A program made the position numbers and the translations under genes. 64,000 nt of DNA from Gammaproteobacteria bacterium (GTDB lineage Bacteria > Pseudomonadota > Gammaproteobacteria > HK1): assembly GCA_021773645.1 (NCBI GenBank), contig JAJFJU010000018.1, positions 1 to 64,000 of the forward strand, in the 5' to 3' direction. Of this stretch, positions 39,412-49,369 are shown piece after piece. Below the pieces are notes generated by a model, which saw only the letters and a list, made by a program, of their open reading frames with translations, was not told the origin of the DNA and searched no databases. The stretch's first letter is position 1, and every line of letters begins with the position of its first letter.

Positions 39412-40698
39412 GTGACGGCGAATATTGCCAAGAATTTGAGAGTTCTCTGGATAACCATGCTCGTTGGGCTGGTGCTTGTCGCTGTGTGGTTCTGGCATAA
39501 CCGGAGCGCCCCCCTCCCCCCTATTAAAGTAGGCATCCTGCATTCTCTCACTGGCACTATGGCTATCAGCGAAAAACCGGTGGTTGAGGCCACTTTATTT
39601 GCCATTGAGGAGATCAATCAACGCGGTGGTGTGTTGGGTCGTCGCATTGAGCCGGTGGTAGTGGATGGACGTTCCAACTGGGCGCATTTTGCCCGTGAGG
39701 CCAGACGACTGATCGTTGAGGAAGAGGTTAGCGCGGTCTTTGGCTGCTGGACTTCGGCCTGTCGCAAATCCGTTAAGCCCGTGTTTGAAGAACTTAATAA
39801 TCTACTGTTCTATCCAGTGCAGTATGAGGGCCTAGAGAGTTCTCCTAATATCGTCTATCTCGGCACCGTCCCCAGTCAGCAGATCATCCCGGCCATCAAT
39901 TGGGTAAGCACGCACATTGGGCGGCGCTTCTATCTCATCGGTTCCGATTATATCTTTCCGCGCATCGCCAATTGGATCATTAAAAAACAGGCGGGGATTA
40001 TTGGCGCCGAGATCGTGGGTGAGGGCTATATCCCGCTTGCCAGCCAGCAGCTTGATGAACTGGTGGCCGAGATCGCCCGCACGAAACCGGATGTGGTAAT
40101 CAATACCTTGAATGGCGACAGCAATCTGGCCTTTTTTCAGGCTCTGAAGCAGGCCGGCATTTCACAGCAGGACATCCCTTCTTTGTCCTTCAGTATTGGA
40201 GAAAATGAATTTCAGACCATGCAGGCACAGGGCGTTGACGGGGCGTTGACGGCGTGGAGTTATTTTCAGAGCCTTGATACGGAAAGTAACCGGGGTTTTC
40301 TTAAGCGTTATGCCCTTAAACACGGTACCAATCCCGTGGTGAGCGATCCCATGGAGACGGCCTATAGTGGCGTGCACTTGTGGGCGAAAGCGGTGGAAAG
40401 GGCGGGCAGTCTTGCCATCAATGGCGTAATCCGTCACTTGCGGACCGGAAGTGTGGTGGCCCCCGAAGGCATCATTTCTCTGCATGTGGAAAATCAGCAT
40501 ACATGGCGAGAGATGCGTATAGGGAAGTTACGCGGTGATGGCCAATTTGAAATCCTGTGGAAATCAGAGGCGCCCATACGCCCAGTTCCCTATCCACTGA
40601 ACATTAGCAAAGTGGATGCAGCGCTCGAATTAAAAAAACTCTATAGAGCATGGGATCTGAATTGGGCTGCTCCCAAAGCATCATGGGAAGACCCATGA
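39412..40698 (+). CDS. membrane-anchored UrtA/AmiC-like periplasmic binding protein
   Basis: A 428-residue type 1 periplasmic binding protein of the urea/short-chain amide branch (UrtA, AmiC, FmdD). Hallmarks: IKVGILHSLTGTMAISEKPVVEATLFAIEEINQRGG, VVDGRSNWAHFAREARRL, VFGCWTSACRKSV, LLFYPVQYEGLESSPNIVY. The N-terminus is one hydrophobic helix (LWITMLVGLVLVAVWFW) without a lipobox, either anchor or signal peptide. No ABC permease or ATPase is present; instead the gene overlaps a histidine kinase by ATGA. It probably senses rather than transports. Starts with GTG. Confidence 0.88.
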   Translation: MTANIAKNLRVLWITMLVGLVLVAVWFWHNRSAPLPPIKVGILHSLTGTMAISEKPVVEATLFAIEEINQRGGVLGRRIEPVVVDGRSNWAHFAREARRLIVEEEVSAVFGCWTSACRKSVKPVFEELNNLLFYPVQYEGLESSPNIVYLGTVPSQQIIPAINWVSTHIGRRFYLIGSDYIFPRIANWIIKKQAGIIGAEIVGEGYIPLASQQLDELVAEIARTKPDVVINTLNGDSNLAFFQALKQAGISQQDIPSLSFSIGENEFQTMQAQGVDGALTAWSYFQSLDTESNRGFLKRYALKHGTNPVVSDPMETAYSGVHLWAKAVERAGSLAINGVIRHLRTGSVVAPEGIISLHVENQHTWREMRIGKLRGDGQFEILWKSEAPIRPVPYPLNISKVDAALELKKLYRAWDLNWAAPKASWEDP

Positions 40699-42743
40699 AT
40701 ATGGGCGTAATACGACTAGACAGAAGATATCGGGATCTGCCCATTCGCTTTCAAATTGGCGCTATCTTTACTTTTCTCATAGTGTTTTCCCTCGGCCTGC
40801 TTTCGATGGTTTCCTTTCAGCAGTACACGGCAAAGATCAAGGCTGATTCCCTTACTCAGTTGCTGGAATTGAAGGAAAGCAAGCGCTATCAGATTATGCA
40901 ATATCTACATGAGCGACTGCACGATATTGAGTTGTTATCACAGAACCCATCGGTCGCCCAAGCATTGGATGTGATGGATTATGTACACGCGATATCAGGT
41001 GCCGCATCGGCTGGCTACATTGAGAACATGCGGCGTTTCGAGCCCTTTTTTCGCTCCTATCGGGATAAGGCAGATTATGAGGATCTGCTGCTGATTTCGA
41101 GTGCCGCTAATGTCGTCTTTAGTATGGCCGCAGAAGCAGATTTAGGCACCAATCTAATTACTGGAAAGTTTCGGGATACGGGGCTTGCTCACGCCTACCG
41201 ACGGGCGATGATTGGGTTGCATGCAGAGTATTCACGCATTGAGTATTACCCGCCATCCAAAGGGCCGGCTAGTTTTATCGTCAGCCCTATCATTATTGAC
41301 GGGGGGATCAGGGGGGCAATTGCACTGCAACTGGCGCAGCACGCTTTAAATGAGGTCATCATGGATCGCTCTGGATTGAGAGATACAGGAGAGACCGTGG
41401 TGGCACATCGGGTCAAGGGCGCTGCCATGGTGGTTGCGCCACTCCGTCACTTGCCCCAAGCGGCGCTTAATATGAGCATTCCACTGGACAGTGCAGCGGG
41501 CAGGCCCATTCAATTGGCGGTGCAGGGAAACTCGGGGCATGGGACGGATGTGGATTATCGCGGTATGCCCGTACTTGCGGCCTGGGGTTATTTGCCGGAG
41601 TTACAAATGGGGATGGTGGTAAAAATAGATCAGGCAGAACTCTATGCTCCTATTACCTATATGAAACAAACCGCGCTGCTGATCAGTAGCCTCATAATCC
41701 TGTTCGCAGTGAGTTGTGTATTTTTACTTTCCGGAACCATCTCTGGGCCAATTAAACAACTCGCAACGATCATTGAACGCTACGGGGCCGGGGATCATGA
41801 GGTGAGAAGTGAATTAAATCGAAAGGATGAGATCGGAGTTTGGTCCGCGGGTTTTAATGCGATGGCGGAGAGCATCGGTCGTTCTCATGAAGAAATAAGG
41901 CAGCAGAATCGCTTGCTTGAGGATGCCAAACAGCACCTGGAGCGGCGCGTTGAAAAGCGCACGGCAACCCTAGCCGCCGCCAATGAAGAACTGAAAAGCC
42001 TAGCCTACATCGTTTCCCATGATCTGCGTGCACCCTTGGTCAACATCAAGGGATTTGCTAGCGAGCTGGGTTATTCCATTGCAGAGATCAACGATCTGCT
42101 TGAGGGTGCTAACCAGCTGGGAAAGCAGGAGCAGAAAATTCTGTCTGAGCTAACGGAAAAAGACATTCCGGAGTCGATGGACTTTATAAGGATCTCAGCA
42201 GAGAAGATGGACGGTTTGCTCAATGCTATTTTAAAGCTCTCTCGTTTTGGCAGCCGGAAATTGCAGCTAGAGGAAATCGATATGGTTGCGCTAAGCAATT
42301 CGATATTGGAGACCCTTTCATACCAATTAGAAAATCATAATACCGAGGTGTTGATTCGGGCTTTGCCAAATATCGTTAATGATCGTTTCGTGATGGATCG
42401 CATCATAGGAAACTTGCTCGATAATGCAGTGAAATATCTTGCGGATGATCGCAATGGTCATATCGAAATCAGCGCCAAGAAAAGGCAGCGCGGGGTGGAG
42501 TTCTCGGTTAGCGATAATGGTCGGGGGATTGCCAAGGAAAATCGGGATAAGGTTTTTACAATCTTCCGCAGGGGGGCACACGAGGATATTGCCGGCGAGG
42601 GAATGGGGCTTGCCTATGTGCAAACCATGGTACGGAGTCAGGGTGGACACATTAGTTTTGAATCGACCCCGGGGGAGGGCAGTTGTTTTTCCTTTTATCT
42701 GCCAGATGGGAAGCTAGATGTGCCGGCAGAGGAAGTAGTATGA
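40695..42743 (+). CDS. membrane sensor histidine kinase
   Basis: A 682-residue kinase. N-terminal TM (IGAIFTFLIVFSLGLLSMVSF), a large periplasmic region of about 280 residues resembling dCache, second TM (ALLISSLIILFAVSCVFLL), HAMP, coiled coil, HisKA with phospho-acceptor His in YIVSHDLRAPLVNIKGFASELG, and a HATPase with N box DNAVKYL, G1 DNGRGIAKE and G2 GEGMGLAY. The HisKA to ATPase linker is longer than usual. The start overlaps the binding-protein stop. The binding protein may dock on its periplasmic domain, as in other two-protein receptors. Confidence 0.9.
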   Translation: MNMGVIRLDRRYRDLPIRFQIGAIFTFLIVFSLGLLSMVSFQQYTAKIKADSLTQLLELKESKRYQIMQYLHERLHDIELLSQNPSVAQALDVMDYVHAISGAASAGYIENMRRFEPFFRSYRDKADYEDLLLISSAANVVFSMAAEADLGTNLITGKFRDTGLAHAYRRAMIGLHAEYSRIEYYPPSKGPASFIVSPIIIDGGIRGAIALQLAQHALNEVIMDRSGLRDTGETVVAHRVKGAAMVVAPLRHLPQAALNMSIPLDSAAGRPIQLAVQGNSGHGTDVDYRGMPVLAAWGYLPELQMGMVVKIDQAELYAPITYMKQTALLISSLIILFAVSCVFLLSGTISGPIKQLATIIERYGAGDHEVRSELNRKDEIGVWSAGFNAMAESIGRSHEEIRQQNRLLEDAKQHLERRVEKRTATLAAANEELKSLAYIVSHDLRAPLVNIKGFASELGYSIAEINDLLEGANQLGKQEQKILSELTEKDIPESMDFIRISAEKMDGLLNAILKLSRFGSRKLQLEEIDMVALSNSILETLSYQLENHNTEVLIRALPNIVNDRFVMDRIIGNLLDNAVKYLADDRNGHIEISAKKRQRGVEFSVSDNGRGIAKENRDKVFTIFRRGAHEDIAGEGMGLAYVQTMVRSQGGHISFESTPGEGSCFSFYLPDGKLDVPAEEVV

Positions 42744-42785
42744 ATCTGTGGTTTTATTTATTGGATTATCGATGCGGGGAAAGTG

Positions 42786-43253
42786 ATGCAGAAAACTGAC
42801 AAGCTAATCGTCTTGGCCGAGGATGATGACGGTCATGCAAGACTGATGGAGAAAAATCTCCGCCGCGCCGGCCTGACCACTAAAATAGTCCGCTGCAAGA
42901 ACGGACGCGACGCCCTGGAGCTTATTCAGAACAGAGCTGCAGAAGCCTCGCTAGATATTAAAAACACTATATTATTGCTGGATCTGAATATGCCGATAAT
43001 GGACGGCAAACAGGTGTTGAAGGAATTGAAAGCAAGAGAAAAGACCCGAAATATCCCCGTTGTAGTGCTGACGACCACCGATGATTCCCGGGAGGTTAAC
43101 CGTTGCTATGAACTCGGTTGTAACGTCTACATCTCAAAACCCGTTGATTACGAAGAATTCAGCAAGGCCATCGTTAATTTGGGTATGTTTCTTTCCGTGC
43201 TCACCCTACCCAATGGCAGCAACGAAATTAGTGTCTGTAATTCCCCTACGTGA
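42786..43253 (+). CDS. single-domain response regulator (Rcp1-like)
   Basis: A 155-residue stand-alone receiver. Acidic pair EDDDGHARL, phospho-acceptor Asp in LLLDLNMPIMDG, Thr in VVVLTTTDD, and Lys in YISKPVDYEEF. The family (Rcp1/CheY-like) pairs with phytochrome-type and other HisKA kinases and often passes phosphate onward. GGGGAAAG precedes ATG 42786. No output domain, so it could shuttle phosphate to the divergent receiver-PAS-GGDEF protein. Confidence 0.92.
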   Translation: MQKTDKLIVLAEDDDGHARLMEKNLRRAGLTTKIVRCKNGRDALELIQNRAAEASLDIKNTILLLDLNMPIMDGKQVLKELKAREKTRNIPVVVLTTTDDSREVNRCYELGCNVYISKPVDYEEFSKAIVNLGMFLSVLTLPNGSNEISVCNSPT

Positions 43254-43267
43254 GCCCCGGGGAGGGT

Positions 43268-45442
43268 TTAGCAAAACTTCTCCTTTGCCTCCCGCCGACG
43301 GGCGCGTAGCAAAACTTCAGTGTAGCCGTTCGGCTGTTCCCTGCCCTTAAAGATGAGATCACAGGCGGCCTGAAAGGCGATGCTGTGGTCAAAGTCCGGA
43401 GCCATGTTGTGGTAATTCGGATCCTCCGCGTTTTGTGCGTCCACCGTGCCAGCCATACGTTCTAACGTGTCCATAACCTGTGGTTTGCTGCAGATGCCGT
43501 GACGTAGCCAATTGGCAATGTGCTGGCTGGAGATGCGCAGGGTGGCACGGTCCTCCATCAGGCCGGTGTCGTGAATGTCTGGCACTGTAGAGCAACCCAC
43601 CCCCTGTTCCACCCAGCGCACCACGTAGCCAAGAATTCCCTGGGCGTTGTTATCCAGTTCCTGCTGGATCTCCCCCATGGAAAGCGGGGTGTCACCAAGT
43701 AGCGGTAAGCGCAGTAATTCGTCGACGCTGGCGGGAGCGCGATGGGAAAGTTCTTGCTGGCGGGCATCTACATCGATCTGGTGATAGTGCATGGCATGCA
43801 GGGTGGCGGCGGTGGGTGAAGGTACCCAAGCGGTGTTGGCGCCAGCCAGCGGGTGGCCGACTTTTTCCTCCAACATCTGCTGCATTTTCGCTGGCATAGG
43901 CCACATGCCCTTGCCGATTTGCGCCCGGCCCCGGAGCCCGCAGGCGAGGCCAACATCCACGTTGGCATCTTCGTAGGCAGCAATCCATGCTTCGTTTTTC
44001 ATCGCCGCTTTACGCACCACCGCACCCGCCTCCATACTAGTGTGGATTTCGTCGCCGGTGCGATCCAGAAAGCCGGTGTTGATGAAGATCAGGCGCTCTT
44101 TTGCAGCGCGGATACAAGCCTTTAGATTCAGCGTAGTACGTCGCTCTTCGTCCATGATACCGAGCTTGAGGGTGTAGCCCGGTAGATCCAGGGCATCCTC
44201 AATGCGTGCGAACAGTTCGTTAGTGAAGGCCACCTCTTCCGGCCCGTGCATCTTCGGCTTAACGATATAGACGCTGCCGGTACGGGAATTTTTTCGGCTG
44301 TTCGCGCCCTTGAGATCGTGCAGGGCGATGAGTGCCGTCATCATGCCGTCCAGTATGCCCTCGGGGATTTCCTTACCATTACGGTCGAGCACTGCATCGG
44401 TCATCATATGGTGACCCACGTTACGCAGTAACATCAGGCTGCGTCCTGGCAGCTGAAAGGCCGTGCCATCGGGCGTCATGTAGCTACGATCTGGATTCAG
44501 GGTGCGGTGTAGGGTTTTGCCGCCTTTCTCAAAGGAGGCGGAGAGATCGCCCTTCATCAAGCCGAGCCAGTTGCGGTAGACCTGCACCTTATCCGTGGCA
44601 TCCACGGCGGAAACCGAGTCTTCACAATCCTGGATGGTGGTAATAGCAGACTCCAGGATCACATCCTTCACACCGGCGGGGTGGCGTTTTCCAATCATAT
44701 GCTGGCGGTCGAGCTGTAGCTCAATATGCAGGCCATGGTTTTTGAGCAGAATGCTGGTGGGTGCTGCAGCAGCGCCGCCGTAACCGGCCAGTTGCTCCAT
44801 GTTTACCAGCATGGTTTCATCGCCCCCGATCAACGTTGCATGGAGTTGACCCCTGGCTATCCGGTATGCACTCACTGCGGCGTGGCCGCTACCGATCAGT
44901 GGAATCGTTTGATCCAGAAAGGCGGTAACGTATTCCACTACGTGGGCACCGCGCAGCGGGTTGTACATCTGCCCTGACTCCTCCTCATGGCTTGCCGGAA
45001 TGACGTCGCTGCCATAGAGCGCATCATAGAGACTCCCCCAGCGAGCATTGGCGGCATTTAGCGCATAACGGGCAATGGTTACCGGCACCACTAGCTGCGG
45101 CCCGGCGATAGTATTGATTTCCGGATCGACGTCGGTGGTGCTAATGTGGAAGTCGTCGCCCTCGGGTAGCAGATAGCCGATCTCGCACAGGAAATTCTTG
45201 TAGACGGCAGCGTCAAAAGCCTGTTCACGATGCGCACGGTGCCAGTCATCAATACTGGCCTGCAACGCATCGCGTTTTTCCAGCAACGCGCGGTTGCGCG
45301 GGGTGAGCTCGCCCAGGATGTGCGCCAGTGCTAACCAGAATTCTGCCGCCGTAATACCCGTGCCCAGCGTGATCTCATCGGCGACCAATTGGTTGAGATT
45401 AGCCGCAACCTTTAGCCCGCCTGCCTGAATGTAATCGGTCAT
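43268..45442 (-). CDS. glcB: malate synthase G
   Basis: A 724-residue malate synthase G, condensing glyoxylate with acetyl-CoA to malate. Length and collinearity match E. coli GlcB. Visible segments: the active-site [47 protein letters not shown] with the metal-binding acids, and a C-terminal GYTEVLL. I chose ATG 45442, which overlaps the dctM stop by 4 bases. Co-transcription with a TRAP transporter suggests the imported compound yields glyoxylate. Confidence 0.95.
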   Translation of the reverse strand: MTDYIQAGGLKVAANLNQLVADEITLGTGITAAEFWLALAHILGELTPRNRALLEKRDALQASIDDWHRAHREQAFDAAVYKNFLCEIGYLLPEGDDFHISTTDVDPEINTIAGPQLVVPVTIARYALNAANARWGSLYDALYGSDVIPASHEEESGQMYNPLRGAHVVEYVTAFLDQTIPLIGSGHAAVSAYRIARGQLHATLIGGDETMLVNMEQLAGYGGAAAAPTSILLKNHGLHIELQLDRQHMIGKRHPAGVKDVILESAITTIQDCEDSVSAVDATDKVQVYRNWLGLMKGDLSASFEKGGKTLHRTLNPDRSYMTPDGTAFQLPGRSLMLLRNVGHHMMTDAVLDRNGKEIPEGILDGMMTALIALHDLKGANSRKNSRTGSVYIVKPKMHGPEEVAFTNELFARIEDALDLPGYTLKLGIMDEERRTTLNLKACIRAAKERLIFINTGFLDRTGDEIHTSMEAGAVVRKAAMKNEAWIAAYEDANVDVGLACGLRGRAQIGKGMWPMPAKMQQMLEEKVGHPLAGANTAWVPSPTAATLHAMHYHQIDVDARQQELSHRAPASVDELLRLPLLGDTPLSMGEIQQELDNNAQGILGYVVRWVEQGVGCSTVPDIHDTGLMEDRATLRISSQHIANWLRHGICSKPQVMDTLERMAGTVDAQNAEDPNYHNMAPDFDHSIAFQAACDLIFKGREQPNGYTEVLLRARRREAKEKFC

Positions 45443-46803
45443 CCGTAGACCATCCGCGGCAGCCAGAGCACCACTTCGGGAAAGATAATGCAGATGGCGA
45501 GCCCCACCGCCTGCAAAAACAGGAAGGGCAGTGACGAACGATAGATCTGTCCCATGGTGACCTCGGGCGGTGCCACGCTTTTCAGATAAAACAGTGCATA
45601 ACCAAAGGGTGGGCTGATGAAGGACATCTGCATATTCACCATGTACACCACACCAAACCATAGCGCCATGTCTTCCGGGGCCACGCCGGGCATGCCGAAT
45701 ACCCCGTCAAAGCTCATGCTCTGCATCAGCGGGATGAAGATCGGTACCGCCAGCAACAGGATGCCGACCCAGTCGAGAAACATACCGAGTATCACCAGGA
45801 TGACCATCATCAACACCAGAATCCCGTAGGAACCGAGACCGGTACCGATGATGGTGTCGTTGATAAATTCCTGGCCGCCGTTAACGACGTAGAAACCCAC
45901 GAACAAGGTCGCGCCAAAGATAATCCACAGCACCATGCCGGTGACCCGTAGAGTGGTCATGGCGGCGGAGCGTACGTTTTCCAGCGACAGGCGGCGATGC
46001 ATCGCCGCCACTACCAGTGCGCCAAAGGTGCCGACTCCAGCAGCCTCAACCGGGGTGGCAATGCCGGCGAAGATAATTCCCAACACCAGGGTGACCAGTG
46101 CCAACGGGGCAAACATATTGCTCAGTAGTCGAAATTTTTCACGGGTATTGACCCGCTCCTCCGGCGGCAGCGGTGGTCCGGCGGAGGGCACGATATAACA
46201 GAACCCGGTGACGTAGAGGATGTACATCCCCGAGAGCATAAGGCCGGGCATCACGGCACCGATAAACAGCTCACCCACTGATTGCTGCGCGATGACTGCG
46301 AACAGGATGGCGAGAATAGAAGGCGGGATGAGGATTCCCAGGGTGCCGCCGGCAAGGATGGATCCGCAGGCGATGGTGGGGTGATACTTACGGCGAAGCA
46401 TCGCCGGCAGCGCGATCATCCCCATGGTCACCTCGGTGGCACCGATGACGCCGCACATGGCCGCCAGTAGCGTGGAGGCAATGATAGTGGAGGTGGCGAG
46501 ACCGCCACGCAGGCTGCCAAGCAGCTTGTACACCATGTCATATAGTTCTTCGATGATGCCGGCTCGCTCCAGCATGGAGGCCATAAAAATAAACAACGGA
46601 ATGGCGGAGAGCTGATAGTTGGTCATCAGCGGAAAGATCCGCGATGGCAGGATGTTGAGCATCCGTGCATCGCCGAATATGAACAGAAACACGCAGGCCA
46701 GTCCGCCGGTGACAAAGGCTAGCGGCAAGCCGGCCATCAGCAGCACCAGCAGCGATCCGAACATCAGTACGGTCAGCCATAGAATGTCGATTTCAATTCC
46801 CAC
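45439..46803 (-). CDS. TRAP transporter large permease (DctM)
   Basis: A 454-residue DctM subunit with 11 to 12 membrane helices, the ion-coupled pore of a TRAP importer. Characteristic parts are [72 protein letters not shown] and [17 protein letters not shown]. It overlaps dctQ by 11 bases and glcB by 4. It resembles the TRAP branch used for 2-oxo acids and mannitol/chloroaromatic annotations; the true substrate is not determinable here. Confidence 0.93.
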   Translation of the reverse strand: MGIEIDILWLTVLMFGSLLVLLMAGLPLAFVTGGLACVFLFIFGDARMLNILPSRIFPLMTNYQLSAIPLFIFMASMLERAGIIEELYDMVYKLLGSLRGGLATSTIIASTLLAAMCGVIGATEVTMGMIALPAMLRRKYHPTIACGSILAGGTLGILIPPSILAILFAVIAQQSVGELFIGAVMPGLMLSGMYILYVTGFCYIVPSAGPPLPPEERVNTREKFRLLSNMFAPLALVTLVLGIIFAGIATPVEAAGVGTFGALVVAAMHRRLSLENVRSAAMTTLRVTGMVLWIIFGATLFVGFYVVNGGQEFINDTIIGTGLGSYGILVLMMVILVILGMFLDWVGILLLAVPIFIPLMQSMSFDGVFGMPGVAPEDMALWFGVVYMVNMQMSFISPPFGYALFYLKSVAPPEVTMGQIYRSSLPFLFLQAVGLAICIIFPEVVLWLPRMVYG

Positions 46804-47944
46804 GATCTAAGCTCCCGTTTAGTTGAGCGGACGTGGGTTCCATCAGTACGGCAATGTCTTTGAGCACCAAGGCGATGCCCTGCAACAGCAGCAGCAAAGC
46901 ACCCAGCGGAAGGGAAAACTTGATCGGCCAGTAGGAAATGGCCCATTCGCTGAAGGAGACCTCACGGACCTCAAAAGAGTCATAAAAAAATGTCCAGCCC
47001 ACGCACATCAGGGTGATGGTGAAGATGAAAAAGAACACCGAGGTGAGCAGATCGACGATGGCCTTGCAGCGTGGTGGCATGTGCACATACAGCACATCGA
47101 CGCGCACATGGTTGCCTTCGCGTAGTACAAATCCACCGGCGAGCAGATATTGCATGCCGAACATCAGAAACATGCCCTCATGGGCCCAGTTGGTAGGGGA
47201 GTTAAAAACGTAACGGGCAACCACCTCGTAGTAATAAACCCCTACGGCAATGATCGACCAGTAGGCAACGAACTCCCCGACGACGCCGTTGATACTGGAG
47301 ATGGCGCGACCGAAGGCAGTGGGATCGGGGATTGGTTCGGCGTCGCTTTCAAGCGGGCAATGAAAGCAGGCATCGTCGTCAGACGGGGCCTCTATGGCAT
47401 TGCGCGCGCGTACCAGTTTGGGCAATCGCAGGGCATCTATGAGCATCAGCAGCACGAGCATGCCACCGATAATTCGGGCAATGGTGATGCTCTGCCGATG
47501 GGATTCCTGGGCGCTTAGCTGCTCGGCTTTGACGACGATGAGGCGCTGGCGGGCCTTTTCCAGTTTAGTAGGGGCGTTACGGCGGCCCTTTTTTACTGAC
47601 TTTTGAGCGCGAGTGATGCGGGATTCCACCATATGGACAGCATTGTTAGCACCGGAAACTGCATCCCGGGTACTGCGCACATCGGTGTTGACCACGAGAA
47701 TGCCGACGAACAGGGCGACAAAAAGTAGCGCGCCGATACTGCGGAGATAGAGCCGATGAATCCCCAGGAAACCGCCGAGGATGAGAAAGATATAAGCCAG
47801 CGATAATGACACCGGCAACTTTGAGCCGATATTGTCGGGATCCGATGCGTTGTTATGGTGAAAGATCAGTAATGCAATGAGTGGAAACAGTACGAGTCCG
47901 CCCCAATACAACCAATGGGGGAGCACGAAAGTGAGTTCTGGCAT
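46793..47944 (-). CDS. TRAP transporter small permease DctQ with N-terminal TM2/coiled-coil extension
   Basis: A 383-residue protein, more than twice normal DctQ size. The C-terminal 180 residues are DctQ (NGVVGEFVAYWSIIAVGVYYYEVVARYVFNSPTNWAHE, then LREGNHVRVDVLY). The N-terminal 200 residues add a helix (WLYWGGLVLFPLIALLIF), a TM2-like hairpin (AYIFLILGGFLGIHRLYLRSIGALLFVALFVGILVV), a basic coiled coil and another helix (IGGMLVLLMLIDAL). I chose ATG 47944. The extension may recruit or regulate the transporter. Confidence 0.88.
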   Translation of the reverse strand: MPELTFVLPHWLYWGGLVLFPLIALLIFHHNNASDPDNIGSKLPVSLSLAYIFLILGGFLGIHRLYLRSIGALLFVALFVGILVVNTDVRSTRDAVSGANNAVHMVESRITRAQKSVKKGRRNAPTKLEKARQRLIVVKAEQLSAQESHRQSITIARIIGGMLVLLMLIDALRLPKLVRARNAIEAPSDDDACFHCPLESDAEPIPDPTAFGRAISSINGVVGEFVAYWSIIAVGVYYYEVVARYVFNSPTNWAHEGMFLMFGMQYLLAGGFVLREGNHVRVDVLYVHMPPRCKAIVDLLTSVFFFIFTITLMCVGWTFFYDSFEVREVSFSEWAISYWPIKFSLPLGALLLLLQGIALVLKDIAVLMEPTSAQLNGSLDRGN

Positions 47945-48065
47945 GGTGTGAATCCTGCAGGTCAGCCGATGCACATGCGAACGCCGTGGACGCGTCCGGG
48001 TCGTTATGAAGGGGGGCATCGCGGTATGTAGTGAGCGATGCCCCCGCAAGGCAGTTGAGGGTTGC

Positions 48066-49211
48066 CTACATCTTCAGGCTCTGGCCCTTGACCATATCGG
48101 CATCCACGTAGCCAAGTGATCCGGAGCGCATATAGTCCAGCTGAATCTTGAAGGCACGGGCAGCGTATTTGTCCTTGTTGGCCCACTTGAACCATAGCGG
48201 TACCGCCAGTTCGGTGAAGGCCTCCACGTCATCCTGGGACAGCCGGGTGACCTCGGTACCCGCATCATCAAACTTCTTCCAAGCTCTTTGGTCCGCGGCC
48301 TGAATGCCCGCATGGTGCATATCGGAATAGACGTGTACCTCGGACTCTACAAAGCGTTTCATTGCTGGCGACAGCTTATCCCAGGAGCGCTGGCCCACGG
48401 TGAGATCCATGAGATCCACCGGTTGGTAGATAGACATGAAGCCCGCCGGACCCATGGAGATGTATTTGGTGACCTGGTGGAAACCCAAGGCGTGATTGAT
48501 GGCCGGACCTACATAGTCCGCCACGTCGATGGTGCCCTTCTCCAGCGCGGCAAAGATCTCCGAGCCAGGGAGCAATGTGGTTTTGGCACCCGCCGCCTGG
48601 AACAATTCGGCAACCATGCCGCCGGGCAGGCGCATCTTGCGGCCGCGGAAATCGTCGATGGAGCGAATTGGTACCTTGGAATGGATGATATTGGGGCCGT
48701 GATGCACCGGGCCGACGTAGTAGAGGCCCATTTTGCCAAAGGCCTCCCGGGCTAGCTCCAGACCACCGAGGGCGTAGTAGAACACGTCCCATTCGTGGGG
48801 ATTTCTGAGACCGAGTGGATAGGAACTGAGAAACACCGCCACCGGCATGCGGCCGGCCCAATAAAGGGTGAAGGGGTTCATGGCATCGAGTACGCCGTTT
48901 TTTACCGCATCAAAGAGCTGGAACTCGCCAACGACATCCTTGGCGCCGAAGGGCTTGAAGGCCAGTTCACCCCCGGTTTTTTCCACGATGCCATTACACC
49001 AGTCCTTGAAGATGTCGAGGCCGATACCGCCAGGCCACGAAGTCTGAATTTTCCAGGTGGTGGTACGGGCGGCCTCTGCATTGCCGATAAACGGTGCCCC
49101 GGCAACGGCGACTGCACCCGCTGCTGCGGCACCTGTCAGGAAAGTACGGCGACCGGTTTTTGCCGGCGGACTATTATCAGACAGGTTCCCTTTTTTCTGT
49201 TTGCTGGACAT
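48066..49211 (-). CDS. TRAP transporter solute receptor (DctP/TakP-like), Tat-exported
   Basis: A 381-residue periplasmic receptor. The N-terminus has a twin-arginine signal (GRRTFLTGAAAAGAVAVAGAPF), so it is exported folded. Body features, TTWKIQTSWPGGIGLDIFKDW, RKMRLPGGMVAELFQAAGAKTTLLPGSEIFAALEKGTIDVADYVGP and TKYISMGPAGF, match the TakP-type branch that binds 2-oxo acids with a cation. First gene of dctP-dctQ-dctM-glcB, divergent from an IclR regulator that probably controls it. Confidence 0.92.
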   Translation of the reverse strand: MSSKQKKGNLSDNSPPAKTGRRTFLTGAAAAGAVAVAGAPFIGNAEAARTTTWKIQTSWPGGIGLDIFKDWCNGIVEKTGGELAFKPFGAKDVVGEFQLFDAVKNGVLDAMNPFTLYWAGRMPVAVFLSSYPLGLRNPHEWDVFYYALGGLELAREAFGKMGLYYVGPVHHGPNIIHSKVPIRSIDDFRGRKMRLPGGMVAELFQAAGAKTTLLPGSEIFAALEKGTIDVADYVGPAINHALGFHQVTKYISMGPAGFMSIYQPVDLMDLTVGQRSWDKLSPAMKRFVESEVHVYSDMHHAGIQAADQRAWKKFDDAGTEVTRLSQDDVEAFTELAVPLWFKWANKDKYAARAFKIQLDYMRSGSLGYVDADMVKGQSLKM

Positions 49212-49313
49212 GGTGTCTCCTCCAAAGTTTCTGAGTCATATCATTTAAATAGCATTGTTTATCCTTGTTAATTGCACGAGTGGGCACCGGAATATCGGCA
49301 TCCATGTTTAAAC

Positions 49314-49362
49314 GTAGCAGCGCATGCTACATTTCACAATGTGAATATTGATTTCATTATAC
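49314..49362. promoter_or_regulatory. palindromes and promoter between dctP and the IclR gene
   Basis: GTAGCA (49314-49319) pairs with TGCTAC (49325-49330). Next, TTCACA-A-TGTGAA (49333-49345) is a perfect palindrome. TTCACA also fits a -35, with TTATAC (49357-49362) 18 bp later as -10, reading toward the IclR gene. A palindrome over a -35 suits autorepression by an IclR dimer. Transcription would begin close to the ATG at 49370. Confidence 0.5.
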
Positions 49363-49369
49363 GAAAGCT

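Noticed and set aside
45443-45661. Upstream extension of the malate synthase G frame
   Set aside because: It overlaps dctM in another frame. ATG 45442 forms a normal 4-base overlap with dctM and gives family length.
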